From positions 1,798,001 through 1,862,000 of the forward strand of contig NZ_AP025506.1 of the NCBI RefSeq assembly GCF_024347595.1: a stretch of 64,000 nt of DNA. The letters are read 5' to 3'. The notes beneath the pieces were generated by a model. It was not told the DNA's origin, did no database searches, and worked only from the letters and a program-made list of their open reading frames with translations. This document shows positions 25,529-34,851 of the stretch, in pieces. This DNA comes from Vibrio pomeroyi (GTDB lineage Bacteria > Pseudomonadota > Gammaproteobacteria > Enterobacterales > Vibrionaceae). Numbering within the stretch: the first letter of the stretch is position 1; every line of letters begins with the position of its first letter. The position numbers were made by a program, and so were the translations under genes.

Positions 25529-27583
25529 ATGCCCGACACAAATTTATCAATAAAACCCTCACGTTATACATTCTCGCTCATCCAAACCGTTAGTGCTGTC
25601 TTTATTTCCATTCTGTTACTTGTCAGCTTTTTATCTATGGTCAGTATAAGAGGTGTTGAGCGAGTAGGAGGGTATTTCGATACGCTATCGGAACAGGCGT
25701 TACCACTCGCACTTCACAACGCAGAATTAACGCAAAGCGTATTAGAACAAGTCAAACTTCTCACTTACAGCACCCAATCAACCGATTTAGACACACTAAA
25801 CGCAACACGAGGCTCCATTGATCAACTCGCTTCCGAGAGTAACGCCATCCTAGAGGAACTCCTTTTTATCTCCCAATCTTTTCCTGATGCGATCTCGTTA
25901 GAACAGCAACAAATCCTTATTGATGATATGGCGCAGCTTCAACAGATGACTAATACGGTTCTGTTGGCGCAAATTGATATTCAAAGTAAACAGAATCTGA
26001 TCGACAGCAAAATGGGCGAGTTTCGTTACGGTGTCGGCTCTATCGGACCAGAAATGAACCGTATTAGTTCGTTTTTAGTCGAAGACAACCCAGAAGCCAG
26101 TGACGCTGCAAACCGCTTTACATCGAGCGCGTCAGCAATGGCCAACACCTTCCTAATGCTAATGATGCAATCTGACATCGATAAAGCACAAGACGAATAC
26201 CGCCAACTGAGAAACCGAATCGCTGGCCTTAACTTAGCTTACAGTGATTTTGCTGATTGGCATCCAGACATCGCGGAGTTCGCAAGCCTTACCGCACCTT
26301 ATGAGATGGTGAAAGAGGGCTTCACAGAAGAAGGCGTAATTAGACAAATACTGCTTAAATTGGAACTGGTTAAGCAGCAAGAGCAGAACCTAGCCCAAGT
26401 GATTACCTTGGCGAATACCGTTATTAATACATTGAACCAGTTATCTTCGACCGCTGCTCACCTGATTGATGAAAGCGAACTGGTCGTAAATCAAACCATC
26501 ACCAACATTGACCGTGTGTTGTTTATTAGTGGACTAGTGATCGCCGTGATCATTGTGATCTCATGGTTAGTACTACGCCGCTGGGTAAACAAAGGACTGA
26601 AAAACATTACTCGACAATTGAGCCTGCTTGCAGAGCACGATTTCTCGAAGCACAGTGCATTGCTGGGACCATTAGAGTTACAAGTGATTGCCTCGAAACT
26701 GAATACCGTTGTCGATTCAACCGCCGACTCGGTCCGCTTGGTGACTCGTAACTGTGAAACACTTTACCAAACGGCTGAAGTAAGCCACGATGCTGCAGAG
26801 CAAACGAACTCAAGCTTGAACGAACAAAACGAATCGCTTCAAAACATGATCACCACGATTACTGAGCTGGAAGCGTCAATCGGTGAAATTGCACGTATTT
26901 CGAATGCATCCAATGACGATGCACAAGTTGCCGAAGACGAGTCGGTCAATGGTAGTCAGGTGGTTGGGCTTAACCAGCAACGTTTGCAAGCCTTAGAACA
27001 TTCACTAAGCATGAACGAAGAATCAATGGCCGACCTTGATGGCCGCGTGAAACAGATTCGTGAAATGGTCGATATGATCAGTGGCATTGCAGAAAACACC
27101 AACTTGCTAGCACTGAATGCGGCAATTGAAGCAGCGCGAGCAGGCGAGCAAGGACGCGGCTTTGCTGTCGTTGCTGACGAAGTACGCAAATTGGCGAGTG
27201 GCACATCTCAACAAACCACCAACATTCGCAATATGATGAATGAGCTGGTGGCTGCGGCTGATCGCTCACGAACGTCTGTTACTGAATCTCGAAGTGAAAT
27301 GGCCAATGCACTGCAAACCAGTGGCGATGTGAAGCAAGCTTTTGAAAAAATCGAGGTCGCGGTTAGCCAGATTAAAGGTCGTGTTGAACAAATCATGGTA
27401 GCGACAGAGCAACAAGCACGTGCAACAGTGGACGTGACGCATTCAATCACTCGTGTTTCTGAGCAAGGTGAGAATACTAAATTACAGCTTGAATCCATGA
27501 TTGAAAGTTCAGAACAAGTGGCAGAAATCGCAGGACACCAACAAGCTATGCTTCATAAGTACCAGTTTGATGCAGTGAAATAG
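25529..27583 (+). CDS. Methyl-accepting chemotaxis protein
   Basis: A 684-residue chemoreceptor. TM1 is at about 14-38 and TM2 at about 332-352 ([20 protein letters not shown]). Between them lies a roughly 290-residue helical periplasmic sensing region without an obvious Cache fold. A HAMP domain and a long cytoplasmic coiled coil follow. The hairpin tip is [20 protein letters not shown] with [15 protein letters not shown]. It should report ligand occupancy to CheA/CheW. No CheR pentapeptide is present at the C-terminus. The ligand is unknown. Confidence 0.9.
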   Translation: MPDTNLSIKPSRYTFSLIQTVSAVFISILLLVSFLSMVSIRGVERVGGYFDTLSEQALPLALHNAELTQSVLEQVKLLTYSTQSTDLDTLNATRGSIDQLASESNAILEELLFISQSFPDAISLEQQQILIDDMAQLQQMTNTVLLAQIDIQSKQNLIDSKMGEFRYGVGSIGPEMNRISSFLVEDNPEASDAANRFTSSASAMANTFLMLMMQSDIDKAQDEYRQLRNRIAGLNLAYSDFADWHPDIAEFASLTAPYEMVKEGFTEEGVIRQILLKLELVKQQEQNLAQVITLANTVINTLNQLSSTAAHLIDESELVVNQTITNIDRVLFISGLVIAVIIVISWLVLRRWVNKGLKNITRQLSLLAEHDFSKHSALLGPLELQVIASKLNTVVDSTADSVRLVTRNCETLYQTAEVSHDAAEQTNSSLNEQNESLQNMITTITELEASIGEIARISNASNDDAQVAEDESVNGSQVVGLNQQRLQALEHSLSMNEESMADLDGRVKQIREMVDMISGIAENTNLLALNAAIEAARAGEQGRGFAVVADEVRKLASGTSQQTTNIRNMMNELVAAADRSRTSVTESRSEMANALQTSGDVKQAFEKIEVAVSQIKGRVEQIMVATEQQARATVDVTHSITRVSEQGENTKLQLESMIESSEQVAEIAGHQQAMLHKYQFDAVK

Positions 27584-27627
27584 CCACAAGGTCTAACAGT
27601 TTCAGTATTCACTCGTTAAGAAAAACC

Positions 27628-27655
27628 AAAAGGCAGAGTTCGATACTCTGCCTTT
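27628..27655. terminator. Bidirectional terminator, chemoreceptor / azlD
   Basis: AAAGGCAGAG / CTCTGCCTTT stem between convergent genes, with flanking A and T tracts. Confidence 0.75.
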
Positions 27656-27686
27656 CGTTTGTTAGCTACCTACTTATGATGCGTGT

Positions 27687-28022
27687 TTACATAAACAGAG
27701 TAGGCATGATGTGTTGGAAGAAGATAAGTGATGCTACACCACTGATCACCACCCAAATCAGATCGAAACGAAGGCTGACCAGCGTACAAACAATCGCAGC
27801 CAATACCTTTGGATTGTGTAGATCGAATTCCATTTCAGGTCCAGCGCCTAGAATCTCTACTGCAATTATCGCAGGTAAAACCGTAACGGGTACAAAGCGC
27901 AACGTCTTTTTAAAACGTTCTGACATCTCAAACTTGCCCGCCATACCAATCACAGAAAAACGAATGATGAAGGTCGCAGCCGCCATCGCGAATGTAATAA
28001 GAATAAAAGTTGTAGTATTCAT
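27687..28022 (-). CDS. azlD: AzlD-family branched-chain amino acid exporter small subunit
   Basis: A 111-residue membrane protein with about four hydrophobic segments and the AzlD features FIIRFSVIGMAGKFEMS and LRFVPVTVLPAIIAVEIL. It partners AzlC, whose gene ends two bases upstream, in export of branched-chain amino acids or analogues. Confidence 0.85.
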   Translation of the reverse strand: MNTTTFILITFAMAAATFIIRFSVIGMAGKFEMSERFKKTLRFVPVTVLPAIIAVEILGAGPEMEFDLHNPKVLAAIVCTLVSLRFDLIWVVISGVASLIFFQHIMPTLFM

Positions 28023-28024
28023 GG

Positions 28025-28762
28025 TTACGCTACTCCGTTTTCTTCAATTAATAGGCCTGTTTGTGCGGATTCTTGTTCTGCTTTCTCTGTCGACAAGTCC
28101 ATGCGGTAGCCTGCATAAACACCAACCACAGCCGCAATAACGAGACCAAGCGAGTAGGGAAGTTCAGCAAGAAGCACACCGGTGAAGGTCGCTACAATCG
28201 CCGCCACAATGCATTCACGGCTTTTCACTTGTGGAATCACAATGGCGATAAAGGCTGCAACCATCGCGAAATCTAAGCCGTAGTTTGCGATCTCTGGGAA
28301 CGACGAGCCAATCAAAGCACCAAGGAAATCAGCTACTACCCAGTTCAACCAAAACCCGCCCATCGCTGCTACGTAAAACCAATGGCGACCTTGTTTCTCT
28401 TGCTTCATGTCGTTAATGGTCGCGGCATAAACCTCATCCGTTAAGCCATAAGACATCAGCATTCGCATATGAATGGGATACGCCTTCATGTGTTCAGACA
28501 TCGACGCGCTGTAGAGCATGTGTCGTAGGTTGATGATGAAGGTCGTAAACATGATAACGACGATGCTCGCAGAGGATTGAACTAACCCTAACGCTACCAT
28601 TTGCGAAGAACCTGCGAACACAGTGAACGACCATAAAGTACTTTGCGTAACGGTCATTCCCGCTGTGATACTGACTGCTCCTACGATAAACGAAAATGGA
28701 AATGCGCCTACACATAAAGGGAAGATTGCTCTTAACCCTGCCTGGATCTGTTGTTTATTCAT
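28025..28762 (-). CDS. azlC: AzlC-family branched-chain amino acid exporter large subunit
   Basis: A 245-residue polytopic protein. It has the family N-terminus FPLCVGAFPFSFIVGAVS, FTVFAGSSQMVALGLVQ and NLRHMLYSASM. A hydrophilic C-terminal tail of about 20 residues follows the last helix. It forms the two-gene azlCD unit and is transcribed away from the RidA-like gene across a 302-base gap. Confidence 0.87.
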   Translation of the reverse strand: MNKQQIQAGLRAIFPLCVGAFPFSFIVGAVSITAGMTVTQSTLWSFTVFAGSSQMVALGLVQSSASIVVIMFTTFIINLRHMLYSASMSEHMKAYPIHMRMLMSYGLTDEVYAATINDMKQEKQGRHWFYVAAMGGFWLNWVVADFLGALIGSSFPEIANYGLDFAMVAAFIAIVIPQVKSRECIVAAIVATFTGVLLAELPYSLGLVIAAVVGVYAGYRMDLSTEKAEQESAQTGLLIEENGVA

Positions 28763-29064
28763 GACTGCTCACCCTAAATTAAAAATTCAAATTTATTTGC
28801 AAATTATGGCGAGAATCGTATTGCTGATTAAAAAACTTTTCAAACCAAGATTAAAATTTATTTGATTTAGATCGTTATTCTCAAATCAGCAAATCATTGC
28901 TAATTAAATAAAAACCTAAAAATCAATGATTTAGGATAGCTTTCATTTTTGAGATCTTTGATTGAAGGTATTTTATGATAATTATTGCAACTATTTTTGC
29001 ATTTTAACGATTTCAATGTTTAAACTGTAGTTGAAATATTTAGCAACTCTGAACAGGAATAAAC
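28763..29064. other. Very A/T-rich divergent intergenic region azlC / RidA
   Basis: 302 bases with several A/T runs (AAATTCAAATTTATTTGCAA and similar at 28783-28862). It must hold both divergent promoters and probably regulator sites. No specific operator is recognised. Confidence 0.4.
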
Positions 29065-29445
29065 ATGAAAGAAGTCATTACAGCAGACAAAGCACCAGAA
29101 GCCATCGGCCCATACTCGCACGGCAACGCATTCGGAAACCTCGTTTTCACATCAGGTCAATTACCCGTGTGTAGAGAAAAAGGCGGTGTTGTAGAAGGTG
29201 GCGTTAGTGAACAATCCCGTCAGTCGTTACTAAACCTTCAATATGTTTTACAAGCGGCGGGCAGTGACCTAGACGCGGTACTAAAAACAACGTGTTACTT
29301 ATCAGACATTAGCGATTTTGCGGCTTTCAATGAAGTCTACAAAGAGTTTTTTGAAAAGGATTGTCCTGCTCGTAGCTGCTTTGCAGTGAAGGATCTTCCT
29401 CTAGGTGTGAAAATCGAAATTGAAGCGATTGCTGGTCGTAAGTAG
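29065..29445 (+). CDS. RidA/YjgF-family enamine deaminase
   Basis: A 126-residue Rid protein expected to hydrolyse 2-aminoacrylate and similar reactive enamines to ketoacids. The carboxylate-binding arginine is R103 in CPARSCFAV. The N-terminal IGPYSHG and GLxFTSGQ-like VFTSGQLPV are also family marks. It precedes the cysteine desulfidase gene by 54 bases, an enzyme whose mechanism yields 2-aminoacrylate, so a detoxifying role in this unit is likely. Confidence 0.88.
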   Translation: MKEVITADKAPEAIGPYSHGNAFGNLVFTSGQLPVCREKGGVVEGGVSEQSRQSLLNLQYVLQAAGSDLDAVLKTTCYLSDISDFAAFNEVYKEFFEKDCPARSCFAVKDLPLGVKIEIEAIAGRK

Positions 29446-29499
29446 CTCGTCGTAAATAGCTAGTCGTCAGTAAACAAAGAATAGTGTGAGGTCCTTACT

Positions 29500-30774
29500 A
29501 TGAAACAACAATGGCAACAGTATAAAGAGATTTTAAATACCGTCGTTAAACCCGCTCTTGGCTGCACAGAACCCATCTCCGCAGCTTACGCTTGTTCAGT
29601 CGCTGCCAAGATGCTTGTGGGTACACCGGATAAAGTTCGAGTGTATGTGTCGGACAATTTATACAAAAACTCTATGGGCGTGTTCGTTCCGGGGACAGGA
29701 AAGATAGGCTTACCCATTGCTGCAGCTGTTGGTGCGATTGGTGGGGACCCACACGCTGGTTTAGAAGTGTTAGCCAAGATCAGCACGAAAGATGTTGAGA
29801 AAGCGCAAGCTCTTATCGATGCCGGACAGGTGAGTGCTCATCGTAAAGAGGTAGATGAATTCATCTATTGTTACGCTGAAGTGGAATGTGAAGGTCAAGT
29901 CGCGACCGTTGAAATCAGCGGCGGCCATACACAAATCATCAAAAAAACCTTAAATGGTACGGTTCTTTTCAGTCAAGATTGCGACCAAACCGTTTCAACA
30001 GGGTCGATTTGTGAAGGAATCGATATTGATATCGGTAACATCTATAACTATGCCACCAGTGCTGAATTCAAAGACATTGAGTTTATCCTCGAAGCTTCTG
30101 ACCTTAACGGCAAGCTATCGCAAGAAGGCCTTGCTCACGCTTATGGGCTTGAGGTTGGTCGTACCATGGAGCAGGGTATTCAACTCGGCCTGATGAGTGA
30201 AGACTTGATGAACAAGATCATCATGCAAACTGCAGCCGCGTCTGATGCTCGAATGGGTGGTGCAACTCTGCCTGCGATGAGTAACTTTGGCAGCGGCAAC
30301 CAAGGCATTGCTGCAACGATTCCCGTCGCGGTAATTGCTGAGCACTTCAAATCGTCTCAAGAGCAACTGGCGCGTGCACTTATCATGAGTCACCTTGGCG
30401 CGATCTACATTAAATCGTACTATCCACCGCTTTCTGCTTTTTGTGGTAACACGGTGACCAGTGCTGCTGCTGCGATGGCAATGGTGTATCTGGCTAAGGG
30501 TTCATTTGAACAGAGTTGCTACGCAATTCAAAACGTTCTAAGTGACTGTTCTGGCATGGTTTGTGACGGTGCTAAGTCGACATGTGCGATGAAAGTGAAA
30601 ACCTCGACCAGTGCCGCGGTAAACGGGTTCTTAATGGCGATGCGTTGTAATGAAGCGCACAACCAAGGCATTGTGGCTGATGATGTCGAGACCAGTATTC
30701 GCAATATTGGAAAATTGGTTACCGCTGGTATGAGTGTTACAGACTCAACGATTATTGATATAATGTCTGCGTAA
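29500..30774 (+). CDS. cyuA: L-cysteine desulfidase family protein (CyuA / UPF0597)
   Basis: A 424-residue enzyme of the family that degrades L-cysteine to pyruvate, ammonia and sulfide using a [4Fe-4S] cluster. Cysteines in [13 protein letters not shown] near the N-terminus and in [18 protein letters not shown] (residues about 348-365) fit the cluster and catalytic positions. The glycine-rich [20 protein letters not shown] is also typical. It is paired with RidA upstream and followed by a terminator and a YheO-like regulator. L-serine dehydratase-like activity cannot be excluded. Confidence 0.85.
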   Translation: MKQQWQQYKEILNTVVKPALGCTEPISAAYACSVAAKMLVGTPDKVRVYVSDNLYKNSMGVFVPGTGKIGLPIAAAVGAIGGDPHAGLEVLAKISTKDVEKAQALIDAGQVSAHRKEVDEFIYCYAEVECEGQVATVEISGGHTQIIKKTLNGTVLFSQDCDQTVSTGSICEGIDIDIGNIYNYATSAEFKDIEFILEASDLNGKLSQEGLAHAYGLEVGRTMEQGIQLGLMSEDLMNKIIMQTAAASDARMGGATLPAMSNFGSGNQGIAATIPVAVIAEHFKSSQEQLARALIMSHLGAIYIKSYYPPLSAFCGNTVTSAAAAMAMVYLAKGSFEQSCYAIQNVLSDCSGMVCDGAKSTCAMKVKTSTSAAVNGFLMAMRCNEAHNQGIVADDVETSIRNIGKLVTAGMSVTDSTIIDIMSA

Positions 30775-30810
30775 TCAAATGTTTTAGAATCAAACGATTT
30801 TAACAAATCA

Positions 30811-30843
30811 AACCGCTTGGTAATTTCTACTTAGCGGTTTTTT
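30811..30843 (+). terminator. Terminator after cyuA
   Basis: AACCGCT / AGCGGTT stem with a six-T run, ending about 20 bases before the regulator's GTG start. Partial read-through to the regulator is possible. Confidence 0.75.
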
Positions 30844-30864
30844 CGCCAGAAGAGGAAGGACTCA

Positions 30865-31512
30865 GTGTTCGAATTAGCTCAAAGTGATTATGATATTTTG
30901 CACTCAATCGAAAACATCGTTGACGGGATTGCTGCAATGTATGGCGAGCATACGGAAGTGTTATTGCACAGTTTAGATGTTCGTAACCCTTCGATTATCA
31001 AAATCGCGAACAGTCATGTCACAGGACGAGACGTTGGCGCACCTATTACTAACTTAGCACTGATGAAGCTGACTCAAGGTAAAGACGTGTCGGGCGCTTA
31101 CATGACCAAATGTCCCGATGGCAAAACCTTGCGTTCGATGACCACTATAATTCGTAACCCTCAGCAAAAAGCCATCGGTTTGCTATGCATTAACACCAAC
31201 CTCGATGCACCGTTCCAAGAAGTAATGCATTCACTGGTTCCTTGTTTGCTACCACACTTAGAAAGACCTCAAACCACACCTGAAACTTTTGCGCGTAGTA
31301 ACGAAGAGATGATGCACAGCTCAATTGAAACAGTGCGAGAGCAGGTGACTGGAGATGCTGACATCGCACCGTCGAAGAAGAGCCGTGAGATTGTGACTCG
31401 ATTGCATGAAATGGGTATTTTTGATTTGAAAGACAGTGCGCAAATCGCGGCTAAAGGGCTCGATATTTCTATCCATACCATCTACCGCTACCTGCGCGAA
31501 CTCAAAGCGTAA
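30865..31512 (+). CDS. YheO-like PAS/HTH transcriptional regulator
   Basis: A 215-residue DNA-binding protein starting at GTG (AGGAAGGA seven bases upstream). The N-terminal YheO PAS-like domain (about 1-125) includes GEHTEVLLHSLD and QQKAIGLLCINTN. The C-terminal HTH (about 165-215) ends AAKGLDISIHTIYRYLRELK. It probably controls the adjacent RidA-cyuA genes, sensing cysteine or a product. This follows from location only. Confidence 0.82.
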   Translation: MFELAQSDYDILHSIENIVDGIAAMYGEHTEVLLHSLDVRNPSIIKIANSHVTGRDVGAPITNLALMKLTQGKDVSGAYMTKCPDGKTLRSMTTIIRNPQQKAIGLLCINTNLDAPFQEVMHSLVPCLLPHLERPQTTPETFARSNEEMMHSSIETVREQVTGDADIAPSKKSREIVTRLHEMGIFDLKDSAQIAAKGLDISIHTIYRYLRELKA

Positions 31513-31545
31513 TCTCTTGGTTTAGCGTGATATATTGGTTCCCGT

Positions 31546-32349
31546 CTAATTATTCGGTTTCTCGTTGTATCTAAATGGCTGGGTAATCAACTTATCTAGC
31601 CTTTGTTCTTTTCCATCACGTATTTCAGGAACGCCAATGCTTACCTTGTCGTGACCAAGCTTAGGTTGAGCGCGATAGGTTTTGAACCAAATGTCCCACA
31701 CCGATAAAAAGAAACCAAAATTCGAATGTGTTTCTTTGACGATCACAGAGTGATGTACTCGATGCATGTCAGGCGTCACAATCACTTTGCGTAATTGTTT
31801 GTCGAACCATAATGGCAAACGACCATTGCTATGGTTGAACATAGCACTCACATTCAACACCACTTCAAAGATCACTACAGCTAATGCCGGAACACCGAGT
31901 ACAAAAATCAATGCCACTTTAATCAGCATCGATAAGATCATCTCAATCGGGTGGAAGCGTGTGCCTGTCGTTACATCAATATCCAGATCTGCATGATGAA
32001 CACGATGAAGCTTCCAAAGCAGAGGAATGCGGTGGAAGACAAGATGCTGAGTATAAATGGCAAGGTCTAACAACACGACACAGAGAAACACGGTGATTTC
32101 AAAAGGAAGCGCGATGTTATTAAACAGACCCCATTGGTTTTGCTCAGCAATCAAAGCGGCTTGAAACGCTGCTACGGGAATCAATGTTGCCAATAAAACG
32201 CTGTTAACCGCCATCAACGAAAAGTTATTTCCCCAACGAAACCACTTGTTTTGGGTCAGTGTTTTTCGAGGAGCACGGTACTCCCAAAACGCACACAAGA
32301 TGAAAGCGGTGATAAAACAGACAAGGCGAAGTAGCGATGGGTCCTGCAT
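31546..32349 (-). CDS. Sterol desaturase / fatty acid hydroxylase family protein
   Basis: A 267-residue integral membrane di-iron enzyme. Histidine boxes are visible as HLVFH, HRVHHAD and HRVHHS plus HSNFGFF. Four or more hydrophobic segments surround them. Members hydroxylate or desaturate lipids; the substrate is unknown. The ATG at 32349 (GAAGGAATTCTT in front) is preferred to one 24 bases upstream. It is divergent from tapT. Confidence 0.85.
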   Translation of the reverse strand: MQDPSLLRLVCFITAFILCAFWEYRAPRKTLTQNKWFRWGNNFSLMAVNSVLLATLIPVAAFQAALIAEQNQWGLFNNIALPFEITVFLCVVLLDLAIYTQHLVFHRIPLLWKLHRVHHADLDIDVTTGTRFHPIEMILSMLIKVALIFVLGVPALAVVIFEVVLNVSAMFNHSNGRLPLWFDKQLRKVIVTPDMHRVHHSVIVKETHSNFGFFLSVWDIWFKTYRAQPKLGHDKVSIGVPEIRDGKEQRLDKLITQPFRYNEKPNN

Positions 32350-32427
32350 AAGAATTCCTTCTATCATTATCAAGCCACTGTAAGTACAATCGTGCCACTT
32401 TTCTAGTTCTATCTGTCGTTATTGTCC

Positions 32428-33168
32428 ATGAGAATCCACGCTTTCCACCGTTTATACCAACACCGTTTATCTCTTTCTACCAAACCGTTTAACGCGCGCG
32501 GGTGTAAAGTTGTGCGATGTGAGTACTGCAAAATCAAACAAGACAGTTGTATCTGTGAACATCAACCAGACATAGATACGAACGTCGCGACCATGTTGAT
32601 CTTGTCAGACAACGAAATCTTAAAACCGAGTAACACCGGGCGTTTGATTGTGGATACCGTGAAAGACAGCCATGTTTACCTTTGGCATCGAACTGAACCC
32701 AACGCAGAGATGTTAGATGTACTGAAAGACGATAATTATCAACCTGTCATTGTGTTCCCTGAAGACTACACCGATGACAAAACGCGAGTGGTGCAAGACT
32801 TACCACAAATGCGTGACCCAAATAAAAAGCTGCTGCTGATTTTCATCGATGGTAGCTGGCGTGAAGCAAGACGCATCTTTAGACGTTCTGAGTACCTTCA
32901 AGATTTACCTGTGTTATCGATTGAGCCTGAGTCGGTTTCTCAATACATGATGCGTAAGTCAGACAACGACCAACATCTATCTACAGCAGAAGTAGCGAGC
33001 TTGGTATTAAGACAAGCAGGTGAAGAGCAGGGCGCGAAGACTTTACAACTTTGGTTCGAAGCATTTCGCGAAAGCTACATGCTAAGTAAGACTCGTTATA
33101 AGTCGGATCCGACCAAACCTAGCCTGAACGCTTTCATAGAGCACAGTAAAAGTGAGACTTCACTCTAA
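32428..33168 (+). CDS. tapT: tRNA-uridine aminocarboxypropyltransferase (DTW domain)
   Basis: A 246-residue enzyme of the DTW/TapT family, which transfers the 3-amino-3-carboxypropyl group of S-adenosylmethionine to a tRNA uridine (acp3U). A zinc-binding CEYCKIKQDSCIC lies at the N-terminus. ILKPSNTGRLI and the DTW-equivalent FIDGSWREARRIFRRS form the catalytic core. The ATG at 32428 is chosen over an in-frame TTG six bases upstream. Confidence 0.87.
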   Translation: MRIHAFHRLYQHRLSLSTKPFNARGCKVVRCEYCKIKQDSCICEHQPDIDTNVATMLILSDNEILKPSNTGRLIVDTVKDSHVYLWHRTEPNAEMLDVLKDDNYQPVIVFPEDYTDDKTRVVQDLPQMRDPNKKLLLIFIDGSWREARRIFRRSEYLQDLPVLSIEPESVSQYMMRKSDNDQHLSTAEVASLVLRQAGEEQGAKTLQLWFEAFRESYMLSKTRYKSDPTKPSLNAFIEHSKSETSL

Positions 33169-33331
33169 CCTTTAACCGCTTTGTGCTGACTTGTTGTTCA
33201 AACAGACTCGAACACGAGATAAGTTTGTTATCTATCACGGTTTGTAGGGGGAGTGTTATGGATAATGTTCCTCAGTTGTTTTATTTAAAGAATTTATTTG
33301 CCCGAATTTAGGGAAAAATTGGAGAGATTTC

Positions 33332-34240
33332 ATGTATTACGGCTTCGATGTTGGCGGCACAAAAATTGAGTTTGGTGCATTCAATGAGAAACTTGAGCGA
33401 GTAGCAACAGAGCGTGTTCCAACACCAACAGACGATTATCAGTTACTGCTTGATACGATTGCTGGTTTGGTAAAAAAGTACGATAGCGAATTCTCTTGCG
33501 AAGGCAAAATTGGCCTTGGTCTTCCTGGCATGGAAAACGCAGACGACGGCACAATGCTGGTTGTTAACGTACCAGCTTCAACAGGTAAGCCACTACGTAA
33601 AGATTTAGAAGCGCTTATTGGTCGTAGTGTGAAAATCGAGAACGACGCAAACTGTTTTGCGCTTTCAGAAGCGTGGGATGACGAGCTTAAAGATGAACCA
33701 TCAGTTGCTGGTCTAATTTTAGGTACTGGCTTCGGTGGCGGTTTAGTTTACGAAGGTAAAGTGTTCTCTGGTCGTAACCACGTTGCAGGTGAGCTAGGCC
33801 ATATGCGTCTTCCTATCGACGCATGGTTCCACCTTGGCGACAACGCACCGCTACTAGGCTGTGGTTGTGGCAAGAAAGGTTGTCTAGACAGCTACCTATC
33901 TGGTCGTGGCTTTGAGTTGATTTACGAGCACTACTACGGTGAGAAAAAGAAAGCGATCGAGATCATTCAAGCATACAACGAAGGCGAAGCAAAAGCGGCT
34001 GAGCACGTTGATCGCTTTATGGAGCTATTGGCTATCTGTTTCGCGAACCTGTTTACTGGTCTTGACCCACACGTTGTTGCATTAGGCGGTGGTCTTTCAA
34101 ACTTCGAGCTTATCTACGAAGAGATGCCAAAACGTGTGCCTAAGTACCTGCTGTCTGTAGCGAAGTGTCCTAAGATCATCAAAGCGAAACACGGTGATTC
34201 AGGCGGCGTTCGTGGTGCTGCATTCCTTAACATTAAGTAA
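33332..34240 (+). CDS. nagK: N-acetylglucosamine kinase (ROK family)
   Basis: A 302-residue ROK kinase that phosphorylates GlcNAc from chitin or cell-wall recycling. The ATP loop is [14 protein letters not shown]. The catalytic aspartate region is [15 protein letters not shown], with GTGFGGGLV and the zinc site [18 protein letters not shown]. The length matches NagK. It is a single gene with terminator. Confidence 0.9.
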   Translation: MYYGFDVGGTKIEFGAFNEKLERVATERVPTPTDDYQLLLDTIAGLVKKYDSEFSCEGKIGLGLPGMENADDGTMLVVNVPASTGKPLRKDLEALIGRSVKIENDANCFALSEAWDDELKDEPSVAGLILGTGFGGGLVYEGKVFSGRNHVAGELGHMRLPIDAWFHLGDNAPLLGCGCGKKGCLDSYLSGRGFELIYEHYYGEKKKAIEIIQAYNEGEAKAAEHVDRFMELLAICFANLFTGLDPHVVALGGGLSNFELIYEEMPKRVPKYLLSVAKCPKIIKAKHGDSGGVRGAAFLNIK

Positions 34241-34278
34241 TCGCGACTTAACGTTGAACTAGTTAAAAACTCAAATAA

Positions 34279-34316
34279 AAATGCCGCAATCTCAAAAGAG
34301 GTTGCGGCATTTTTTA
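34279..34316 (+). terminator. Terminator after nagK
   Basis: AATGCCGCAA.CTC / GAG.TTGCGGCATT stem with AAAA loop and T-run. Confidence 0.88.
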
Positions 34317-34405
34317 TTGTTTGGTGTTTTCGTTTCTTAAGTCTTAACTACTAACTCCAAAACGAAAAACTAGAAGCTAAATATCAGGAAAAAGAGCCAG
34401 AGGGC

Positions 34406-34672
34406 TTACTTCTTCTTTTTACCAACACCAAGGTTGTCTTTTTGCTTCAACGTAAGCTTAGTAAAGCCAAGCTTGCGGAAGTAGTTGTCTTGGTAGTTAC
34501 GAACCGCTTTCGTATCAGAAATCAACTCAAGCTGTTGCTCAGTTTTAAGATACTCAGAGATATCGATTCCTTCGGCTGCAGCTACAGCTTCTTGGATCGT
34601 GCGGTGTTCTTGTTTAGAAAACAGTAACTCTTTGTCTTCGTCTTTATAGGTATACAGAATGGTACGAGCCAT
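34406..34672 (-). CDS. DUF2960 family protein
   Basis: An 88-residue basic protein ending in a lysine run (GVGKKKK). It matches, from memory, the DUF2960 family of vibrios and relatives. The ATG at 34672 has GGAGAGCATC in front, so the ATG 12 bases upstream is not used. Function unknown; monocistronic. Confidence 0.7.
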   Translation of the reverse strand: MARTILYTYKDEDKELLFSKQEHRTIQEAVAAAEGIDISEYLKTEQQLELISDTKAVRNYQDNYFRKLGFTKLTLKQKDNLGVGKKKK

Positions 34673-34851
34673 GATGCTCTCCAATAGGATTATTACTTTC
34701 GCGCACTCTACATAAAAACAGTACGTGGCTCAAGGTTATGATAAAAAATCTTGAAATATTAGCGATATCAATAAAGCGTGCAGTAAGTCGCAAAAATATT
34801 TTATGGTACACTATGTACAATTTATATGTTTGATCGGCTTAAATCTAATTT

